Part shown: piece after piece, positions 58,481 through 64,000 of the stretch
Layout: every line of letters begins with the position of its first letter
Numbering within the stretch: position 1 is the first letter of the stretch
DNA from: an uncultured Alphaproteobacteria bacterium
GTDB taxonomy: Bacteria > Pseudomonadota > Alphaproteobacteria > RF32 > CAG-239
Assembly (NCBI GenBank): GCA_944391685.1
Contig: CALXUM010000002.1
Location: forward strand, 90,645 to 154,644
Direction: 5' to 3'
DNA length: 64,000 bases
Position numbers and translations under genes: made by a program
Notes under the pieces: model-generated
The model's input: only the letters and a program-made list of their open reading frames with translations
What the model was told of the DNA's origin: nothing
Databases searched by the model: none

Positions 58481-59524
58481 ATGGTTAAAAGATACGGAAA
58501 TTTATGGACGAAGGTCATCACCAAAGAAAACATCCGCTTGTCCTACGAGCAGGCAAAGCTCGGCAAGGGCAAAAAGCGCAATGTGCGCCTTTTTAACCGC
58601 GATTTGGAAAACAATCTTGAAAAAGTGCGCCAAAGCCTGGTCAACAAGACCTTCACAACGGCGCATTACAGCACCAAAACCGTTTTTGAACCCAAACGCC
58701 GGACCATTTATATTTTGCCGTTTAACCCCGACCGTATTGTCCAGCACGCGGTAATGAACGTTTTAATCCCGATTTGGGATAACCTGTTTATTGCGGAATC
58801 CTACGCCTGCCGCGATAACAAAGGCATGCACAAGGGCAGCCTAAAAACGATGGAATACATCCGCGGCAACAGATATTGCCTGAAATGCGATATTTCAAAA
58901 TTTTATCCGTCCATCAACCATGATATTTTAAAAAGCATCGTCCGCCGCAAAATCAAAGACAAAGACGTCCTGTGGCTGATTGACGACATTATCGATAGCT
59001 ACCCCGGCGAAACCAACGCGCCGATCGGCAACTTCACCAGCCAATGGTTTGGCAATCTGTATTTGAATGAGCTTGACCAGTTTGTCCGGCACCAGCTCAA
59101 AATCAAATGCTACCTGCGCTATTGCGACGATTTTTGCCTTTTTCACAACGACAAAAAAGTTTTGAACGATGCCGCCGTCAAAATCAGGCAGTTTTTAACC
59201 GACAGGCTCCGGCTCCGCATGAGCAAATGCGACCTTTTTCCCGTCAGCCGCGGTGTCGATTTTCTGGGATACCGCCACTTTCCCGAATACATACTGTTGC
59301 GCAAATCAACAGCCAAAAGGGCGCGCAAGCGCATCAAAAAAGCCGTCTACAATCTGCACCGGCACAAAATAACTGCTGAGCAGTTTCGTTCGGTCATTGC
59401 CAGTTATGACGGCTGGATGAAATGGGCAAAAACATACAATCTGCGAATAAAACTTGATCTTGACCGATTAAGAGAGGCCTCAAAAAATGCAAGAACAGCA
59501 AATGACATCCTCGCCAGATTATGA
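58481..59524 (+). CDS. DGR reverse transcriptase
   Basis: 347 residues. Motif 3 CDISKFYPSI at 136-145, motif 4 IGNFTSQWFGNLYLNELD at 182-199, and the catalytic YCDD at 214-217. The S-Q in motif 4 (G-N-x-T-S-Q) separates DGR enzymes from retron and group II intron RTs, which have S-P. Motif 6/7 SKCDLFPVSRGVDFLGYRHF follows. No maturase or endonuclease domain. It would copy TR RNA with adenine-specific errors and write the cDNA into VR. No avd-type four-helix accessory gene lies beside it. AAGG precedes the ATG region. Confidence 0.96.
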   Translation: MVKRYGNLWTKVITKENIRLSYEQAKLGKGKKRNVRLFNRDLENNLEKVRQSLVNKTFTTAHYSTKTVFEPKRRTIYILPFNPDRIVQHAVMNVLIPIWDNLFIAESYACRDNKGMHKGSLKTMEYIRGNRYCLKCDISKFYPSINHDILKSIVRRKIKDKDVLWLIDDIIDSYPGETNAPIGNFTSQWFGNLYLNELDQFVRHQLKIKCYLRYCDDFCLFHNDKKVLNDAAVKIRQFLTDRLRLRMSKCDLFPVSRGVDFLGYRHFPEYILLRKSTAKRARKRIKKAVYNLHRHKITAEQFRSVIASYDGWMKWAKTYNLRIKLDLDRLREASKNARTANDILARL

Positions 59525-59837
59525 CAATTATCCGGCTTTTGCCGATGATCCGGAAATGCTCAGAAAATCAAATGAGCAAAGCGGCTTTGTCGGCTCGAAA
59601 ATCCCCGTTGACAAGCTCTTAAACAAAAAAATAGTCTTCGTGGATTTTAGCGTTGCACCAAGTCAATACAAGCGTTTCGGCGAATCCGTGACCAAGGTGC
59701 AAATCATTGTGGACGGCGAAAAGCATATATTTTTCACGCAGTCTAAAAACATAACCAAAACGCTCGAAGTCTTCAAAGACAAACTGCCGCGTGTCGGCAC
59801 GATTGTCAAAGATGACCGCGCGCTCAAAATTATCTGA
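59487..59837 (+). CDS. Small protein overlapping the RT
   Basis: 116 residues from ATG 59487, overlapping the RT end by 38 nt; a second ATG four codons later. KKIVFVDFSVAPSQYKRFGE, VQIIVDGEKHIFFTQSKN and LPRVGTIVKDDRALKI suggest a small beta-rich fold (possibly OB-like). It is not Avd-like: Avd is a basic helical bundle. Could be an RT partner by position, or simply a phage structural-region gene. Confidence 0.55.
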   Translation: MQEQQMTSSPDYDNYPAFADDPEMLRKSNEQSGFVGSKIPVDKLLNKKIVFVDFSVAPSQYKRFGESVTKVQIIVDGEKHIFFTQSKNITKTLEVFKDKLPRVGTIVKDDRALKII

Positions 59838-59851
59838 AAGGACACACAAAA

Positions 59852-60226
59852 ATGAGAGGATTTCCGAAAATTTTCTGCACAAAACAAGATTACTTGAACC
59901 TTTTGGCCGACCCCGAATACACGGACCAGGCAAAAGAACGCCTGCGGTCTCTGGCCGCCGATCGCTTTATCTGGAAAGACAGCGGCGAAGTTTTTGAGCC
60001 GGTTCCCGTACCGGCCGGCGCCACCGAGGCCGAGGAAAACGAAACCATTGCCGCCAATGCCGCCGCCAGAGCCGAGCTCGACAACGGCGAAAACTCAAGA
60101 CTGATCAACACGGCCAAAGAGGGCGAGCCGGAAAAATGGTCAATTTTTAACCTCGTCGAAGATCCGAACGCCGAAATCTTTCGCCTCGGCTTCACGATTG
60201 AAGAAGTAGAAGAATTGACGGAGTAG
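59852..60226 (+). CDS. Hypothetical phage protein
   Basis: 124 residues. GFPKIFCTKQDYLNLLADPE and NTAKEGEPEKWSIFNLVEDP then FRLGFTIEEVEELTE; acidic. Proteins of this look accompany tail-fibre genes in phages, but I do not recognise a family. AAGGA upstream. Confidence 0.5.
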   Translation: MRGFPKIFCTKQDYLNLLADPEYTDQAKERLRSLAADRFIWKDSGEVFEPVPVPAGATEAEENETIAANAAARAELDNGENSRLINTAKEGEPEKWSIFNLVEDPNAEIFRLGFTIEEVEELTE

Positions 60227-60232
60227 CGGGAA

Positions 60233-60979
60233 ATGTCAGACATCAGGCTAAACTGGGATAACATCGTCATGCTTTTGGCAGAGGGCAACCCGTTCATTTG
60301 GCTTTTGCTGGCGATAACCCTGTTTTGCCTGGGTGTGCTGGCCTGGATAAAATATGAACAGCCCCTGCGCCGTCTTGGTTCAGTCATCCTCCGGCATTGC
60401 TCCGGCAGATATCGCGCCAAAGCCGAGCGCCAGCTCGAAGTTATTGAACTGTGCGATTTGCGCTACGAGAAATTTGCCGAAAAAATCTACGGTCTCATCT
60501 GCCGCATCTCGGATCTGCAAATTGACCGCGATCCCGGCCGCAACCGCTTCTATCAATACCTTGTCAAAACCATGTTTGAGGCCTTTTTTAAGGGTTTCAC
60601 CACCATGTACAACGATTATCGGCAAGGCAAAATCAAAAACGAAGACTTCACCAGCTACCGCAAAACCCACCATCATATTGCCTGCGGCGCTATCGACGCC
60701 GTTCAAAAAGTCGTCCGCCAAAAGTTAAGCGGTGAAAACTGGAGCGAGGACAAAATCGCCTACATCAACGAGATGTTCAAGGTCTGGATGTCGTCGCACG
60801 TCGGGCTATTGCGTGAGCTGCTATCATCTGACGAAATGTCGATCGAGGTAGTCAAAACCTGGTGGGTATTTTTTTACGAAATGTTTATGGACGTCGAAAA
60901 ATTCGGCCTGATGATCAACGGACGCATCACCGGCCTAGCTTTTGACGGACAGCAAATCAAGGAGAACCGCTATGAATAA
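60233..60979 (+). CDS. Membrane protein before endolysin
   Basis: 248 residues. One strong membrane helix at residues 22-40 (IWLLLAITLFCLGVLAWI), then a long helical cytoplasmic or periplasmic body (QLEVIELCDLRYEKFAEKIY, MFEAFFKGFTTMYNDYRQG). It precedes the endolysin with an 8-nt overlap, the place of a holin, but is larger than usual holins. Function uncertain. Confidence 0.5.
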   Translation: MSDIRLNWDNIVMLLAEGNPFIWLLLAITLFCLGVLAWIKYEQPLRRLGSVILRHCSGRYRAKAERQLEVIELCDLRYEKFAEKIYGLICRISDLQIDRDPGRNRFYQYLVKTMFEAFFKGFTTMYNDYRQGKIKNEDFTSYRKTHHHIACGAIDAVQKVVRQKLSGENWSEDKIAYINEMFKVWMSSHVGLLRELLSSDEMSIEVVKTWWVFFYEMFMDVEKFGLMINGRITGLAFDGQQIKENRYE

Positions 60980-61445
60980 TTTTGAAACCGCTGTTAATTT
61001 GACGCTTGAAAAAGAAGGCATTTTGTCTGATCACAAAGACGATGCCGGAGGTTTGACCAAATACGGCATCAGCCAGGCCGCCTATCCCGGTCTTGACATC
61101 GCCAGCCTGACCAAAGCCGACGCCATTGCCATATACAAGCGCGATTATTGGGATAAAGCCCAGTGCGAGGAAATCCCGTACCCGCTCGATATCATGCTGT
61201 TTGACACCGCCGTCAATCACGGCGTTACAAAGGCGGTTAAAATCCTGCAGGAAAGCCTCGGCATTACGGCCGACGGTGTCATCGGGCAGGAAACCAGAGC
61301 CGCTGCCCGTCAAGCAAAAAACAGCATTTACACGGTTTTTATGATTAACCGGCTTTATGCCTACACCGAGGCCAAAAGCTGGCCGACATTCCGCGAGGGC
61401 TGGAAAAACCGGCTTGTCCAACTGGCTCAAGAGGTGGATGCATGA
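60972..61445 (+). CDS. Endolysin, glycoside hydrolase 108 family
   Basis: 157 residues from ATG 60972. VNLTLEKEGILSDHKDDAGG followed by LTKYGIS is the GH108 opening; the catalytic Glu lies in EKEG (usual form EGG). FDTAVNHGVTKAVKILQESL and TADGVIGQETRAAA form the PG_binding_3 half. No signal peptide, so it needs a holin. ATGA overlap with the spanin gene. Confidence 0.92.
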   Translation: MNNFETAVNLTLEKEGILSDHKDDAGGLTKYGISQAAYPGLDIASLTKADAIAIYKRDYWDKAQCEEIPYPLDIMLFDTAVNHGVTKAVKILQESLGITADGVIGQETRAAARQAKNSIYTVFMINRLYAYTEAKSWPTFREGWKNRLVQLAQEVDA

Positions 61446-61717
61446 GAATACGAGCCGTTATTGCCGTCGTCATTATCGTAGCTGTCGTGCTTTTCTGGGG
61501 TGCAATGTCCATCTACGACAAAGGCTATGCCGCGGCCGAAGCTATCTATCAAAAGAAAGCCGTCCGGGCGGCCATGTGCAAAATTGAAAACACCGAAACG
61601 CTCGAAAACCAAAAGCAAAAACTCAAACAAAGGGAGGCAAACCTCAATGCGGATTGTAAAGCTCTGTATTCTGTTGACCTCAGTGCTTGCCGTCGCCAGC
61701 TGCGCGGCCAACATTAA
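61442..61717 (+). CDS. i-spanin (Rz-like)
   Basis: 91 residues. A single N-terminal membrane helix (RAVIAVVIIVAVVLFWGAM) then a coiled coil (TETLENQKQKLKQREANL) that ends in two cysteines. That is the Rz plan, an inner-membrane protein with periplasmic coiled coil. The o-spanin gene is nested in the +1 frame of its 3' end. Confidence 0.8.
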   Translation: MRIRAVIAVVIIVAVVLFWGAMSIYDKGYAAAEAIYQKKAVRAAMCKIENTETLENQKQKLKQREANLNADCKALYSVDLSACRRQLRGQH

Positions 61718-61838
61718 ATATGTGCCTGTCAACTGCTGTCCGGTCAACACCTGTGAGCGCGGACAAACCGTTCTTGACCTTGAAAACGGATTTGACTGTC
61801 AGGAACTCGTCATCAAAGCCTGCAGGTGCGAAAAATGA
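61647..61838 (+). CDS. o-spanin lipoprotein (Rz1-like), nested
   Basis: 63 residues from ATG 61647 with AGGGAGG upstream, overlapping the Rz-like gene by 71 nt in another frame. MRIVKLCILLTSVLAVASCA is a lipoprotein signal with Cys at the lipobox (VASC); the mature part is Cys-rich. Rz and Rz1 fuse inner and outer membranes at lysis. Confidence 0.78.
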   Translation: MRIVKLCILLTSVLAVASCAANIKYVPVNCCPVNTCERGQTVLDLENGFDCQELVIKACRCEK

Positions 61839-62311
61839 TAATATACACCGATTCCAGCTTCAACGAAAAACACGGGGTTGCCGGAATCGGTTGTGTCATC
61901 ATCTGCGGACAGCAGCGCCGCATCTTTTCAAAATGGATTAAGGCCGAAAACAACAACATCGGCGAGCTCTACGCCATATATTATGCTCTTGAACTCATCA
62001 AGCAATATCCCGGGCCGCATACAGTTTATACCGACAGCCAAAACGCCATTGCCTACATTTCCGACAATGTCAAAGACCGCCCCCTCACGCCAAAACAGCA
62101 GAAAAACCGGCTCGAATGCCGCAAATGGGCATACCGTATCAACCAAATCGCCCCGCAGGGCTTAAAAATCGAAAAAGTCAAGGCTCACACCGGTCACTAT
62201 CAATTCAAAGCCATCAATAACGCCTTAGCCGACCTTATGGCCAAAGAGGGAGTTGTCAAGTTTCTGAACAGCCTCACGCAGTCTGTTCGGACACCTGACC
62301 GCGGTCGTTAG
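61835..62311 (+). CDS. Ribonuclease HI (phage)
   Basis: 158 residues from ATG 61835 (ATGA overlap with Rz1). IIYTDSSF provides the first Asp, IGELYAIYYALELIK the Glu, TVYTDSQNAIAYI the second Asp, and KVKAHTGH with NALADLMAKE the final His/Asp block, so all four metal ligands are present. It degrades RNA in RNA:DNA hybrids. In a DGR phage it could remove TR RNA from cDNA, but it may serve replication instead. Converges with the integrase with a 38-nt overlap. Confidence 0.93.
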   Translation: MIIYTDSSFNEKHGVAGIGCVIICGQQRRIFSKWIKAENNNIGELYAIYYALELIKQYPGPHTVYTDSQNAIAYISDNVKDRPLTPKQQKNRLECRKWAYRINQIAPQGLKIEKVKAHTGHYQFKAINNALADLMAKEGVVKFLNSLTQSVRTPDRGR

Positions 62312-63584
62312 CCTTGCGGCGCGCTTGTTTGGCCGTTTCAAAATCAACGATTTTATCGCCGCGCATGGCCTCGATAATCTTTCCGGCCGTCTGATTGACA
62401 GCCGAACGCAAAGGCTCATTAAACATATGAGTGTAGCGTTTCGACGTTTTGGCATCAGCGTGCCGCAGGCTTTGCTGGATCATCAGCTCGGATCCTGTCG
62501 CCATAGCCATATACGAGGCAAAGCTGTGGCGCAGATCGTGCATACGAAAATCTTTCAAACCAGCCTCGGCGCGGATGTTGTCCCAATGCTTGCCCTCGTC
62601 TTTAAGCGGCTGGCCGCGAACGTGCCCGTCAAAAATATAGTCGCTTTCCCGATTATTCCGCCGCTGATCTTCGCGAATATCCGCCAAAATATCCAAAACT
62701 TTGTCGGGCAGCTGGATATCCTGCGGCTCGTTTGACTTGCTGTCCGGCAGAGATAAAACGCCGCGCTCAAGGTTGACCCATTCCCAGCGGGCATTCCTTA
62801 TCTCTTGCTTGCGACCGCCGACCAAAAGCAAAATCAGAACCAGCCGCGCGACCTGCCGCTCGCGATATCCGGCATCGAGATATTTCACCAGAACTTTGTC
62901 AAGAGCCGCCGCTTCCTGAAGTGTCAGATATCGGTTGCGGGCCTGTTCCTTGAACTTTTTAATCCGCGCCCCGGGATTGGAGCCCTCCGGCCGCCATTCC
63001 CATTCCTCGGCCAGGGAAAAAGCCTTTTTCAAAACCTCAAGCACGCGGTTGGCTGTCGTCTTCATCAGTTCGCCCTTGCGGTTCAGCTCGGCGCCGATTC
63101 CCTTATGGATGGCCGAAATGTCACCGCGGGTGACCTCGCGCACGCGTTTGTCGCCAATTCTCGGTAAAATATGCCTTTCCCAGTAAATAACGTCGTTCTT
63201 GCGGCTCGCCGGTTTCTTAAAAATCGCATGCTCGGCCATATATTTGGCATACAGGTCGCGCATCGTGCCGTTTTTGGCCGGATCCGGCTCCTCTAGCCTT
63301 GCGCGTTCGCGAATAACGGCCAAAGGATCCACGCCGTCAAAGGCTTGATTCATCAGCGCCTTGCATTTTTCGCGCGCCTCCTCAACCGTCATGGCCGGAA
63401 AATCGCCGAGTTTAACCGTTTGCTGTTTGTGGTTGCGTAAACGATAAAAGGCGTAGAAACTCTTGCGCCCGCTCGGGCGTATAACGACATGGAAACCGGA
63501 AACTGTCTCATCCCAGATTAAAAGTTTTGAATTTTGCGGAGCCGATTCGCTCTCGATCAATGTTTTTGTGATTTTTTTCTTCAT
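62274..63584 (-). CDS. Tyrosine-type integrase (P4-like)
   Basis: 436 residues. N-terminal DUF4102-like arm-binding domain (LIWDETVSGFHVVIRPSGRK, FYAFYRLRNHKQQTVKLGDF). Catalytic residues: Arg in LLLVGGRKQEIRNARW, HDLRHSFASYMA with His-x-x-Arg, and Tyr in LRHADAKTSKRYTHM. P4-type integrases favour tRNA genes, agreeing with attB in tRNA-fMet. It ends near the RNase H stop and starts 313 bp from attR. Confidence 0.95.
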   Translation of the reverse strand: MKKKITKTLIESESAPQNSKLLIWDETVSGFHVVIRPSGRKSFYAFYRLRNHKQQTVKLGDFPAMTVEEAREKCKALMNQAFDGVDPLAVIRERARLEEPDPAKNGTMRDLYAKYMAEHAIFKKPASRKNDVIYWERHILPRIGDKRVREVTRGDISAIHKGIGAELNRKGELMKTTANRVLEVLKKAFSLAEEWEWRPEGSNPGARIKKFKEQARNRYLTLQEAAALDKVLVKYLDAGYRERQVARLVLILLLVGGRKQEIRNARWEWVNLERGVLSLPDSKSNEPQDIQLPDKVLDILADIREDQRRNNRESDYIFDGHVRGQPLKDEGKHWDNIRAEAGLKDFRMHDLRHSFASYMAMATGSELMIQQSLRHADAKTSKRYTHMFNEPLRSAVNQTAGKIIEAMRGDKIVDFETAKQARRKANDRGQVSEQTA

Positions 63585-63761
63585 TTTAATAACCCTGCAC
63601 CTATTAAAATAGCCAGGATAAGAAAAATGTCAATAGACGATTATACTTCTACCGTCAACGGACGGCAGAAAGCGTAAAATTTTAATACTAAAAAAGTCAA
63701 AACATAACGCTGAAAATACGCTGATAAAACTTTCAAAGTTTAGACTGACTTTTTGCTCCGA

Positions 63762-63778
63762 CTAGCAAATGCCTAGCA
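63762..63778. other. Right copy of 17-bp repeat, probable integrase arm site
   Basis: CTAGCAAATGCCTAGCA, identical and in the same orientation as 16681-16697. In the circular phage the two copies would flank attP. Confidence 0.6.
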
Positions 63779-63850
63779 GAACAAATAGCATTCCTTGGAA
63801 AAAAGGGCAAAAATTAGACGTTTTGGCGGCGACAAAAAAGCCAAGAAAAA

Positions 63851-63889
63851 AGGCTTGGAAAATTGCTAAACTCAAGCATTTCCAAGCCT
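63851..63889. terminator. Hairpin beside attR
   Basis: AGGCTTGGAAAATTGC ... GCATTTCCAAGCCT, about 14 bp of pairing with a bulge. It is 8 bp downstream of the 3' end of the rebuilt tRNA-fMet and may end its transcript in the lysogen, replacing the host terminator left at attL. Confidence 0.55.
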
Positions 63890-63896
63890 TTCCAAC

Positions 63897-63973
<77 letters not shown>

Positions 63974-64000
63974 ATGGATAAGGCATTTATAAGCTCAAAG

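Larger units (their letters stand above)
63585..63896. other. Right-end attachment arm, no gene
   Basis: 312 bp between the integrase start and attR. It includes AAAAAGTCAAAAC near 63692, the 17-bp arm repeat and an AT-rich hairpin, but no open frame with a ribosome site. Integrase promoter is expected near its left end. Confidence 0.6.

Noticed and set aside
58481..59524. Retron or group II intron reverse transcriptase
   Set aside because: Motif 4 has S-Q rather than S-P, there is no maturase domain, no msr/msd-like structure and a proper TR/VR pair is present.

Overview
The window is a piece of an AT-rich alphaproteobacterial chromosome carrying one complete, visibly more GC-balanced prophage. 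The alphaproteobacterial assignment rests on a CcrM-type GANTC methyltransferase next to rnhB, and on a GapR-family protein carried by the phage; genus-level placement is not possible from the sequence alone.

Host part (1-16571): a truncated Ppx/GppA phosphatase, ccrM, rnhB, an S66 LD-carboxypeptidase, a CPA1 K+(Na+)/H+ antiporter, a flavin-reductase/rubredoxin fusion, slyX, a Pif1/RecD-like helicase, an unusual SemiSWEET-degenerate GGDEF fusion, tRNA-Pro(CGG), a zeta-like kinase, UDP-glucose dehydrogenase, and an envelope polysaccharide cluster (RgpF-like protein, MsbA-like ABC exporter, glycosyltransferase, PIG-L deacetylase). Next to the prophage lies a 174-bp tandem repeat with decayed tRNA-fMet-like sequences.

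Prophage (16572-63953, about 47.3 kb): it sits in the 3' end of a tRNA-fMet gene and is bounded by a 57-bp perfect direct repeat (attL/attR); a 17-bp repeat inside each end may be an integrase arm site. Leftward early genes include a frameshifted C5 methyltransferase, PD-(D/E)XK-type nucleases, a Rad50-like ATPase, RecT and an S24-type repressor lacking its catalytic residues. A divergent promoter/operator region leads into a rightward replication block: SF2 helicase, GapR-like protein, VRR-NUC, D5-type primase-helicase, a DNA methyltransferase and many small genes. After a repeat-rich control region come packaging (ParB-methyltransferase, two related TerS-like proteins, TerL), a lambda-like head (gpW, portal, S78 protease with nested scaffold, gpD, gpE) and a Mu-like contractile tail (sheath, tube, frameshifted chaperone, tape measure, gpN, gpP, gp45-gp48).

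The tail ends in a diversity-generating retroelement (DGR): a fibre with a C-type-lectin-like end holding a variable repeat (VR), a template repeat (TR), and a DGR-type reverse transcriptase. All 9 TR/VR differences fall at TR adenines. Two further orphan VRs lie about 17 kb upstream, on the other strand, between terL and gpW; each is followed at the same spacing by a hairpin, and neither has a recognisable protein attached. An internally deleted inverted VR-like fragment lies just after the TR. The same terL-gpW interval carries two or three phage tRNAs, one resembling initiator tRNA, which is the gene family the phage integrates into. Lysis (GH108 endolysin, nested Rz/Rz1), RNase HI and a tyrosine integrase close the prophage.
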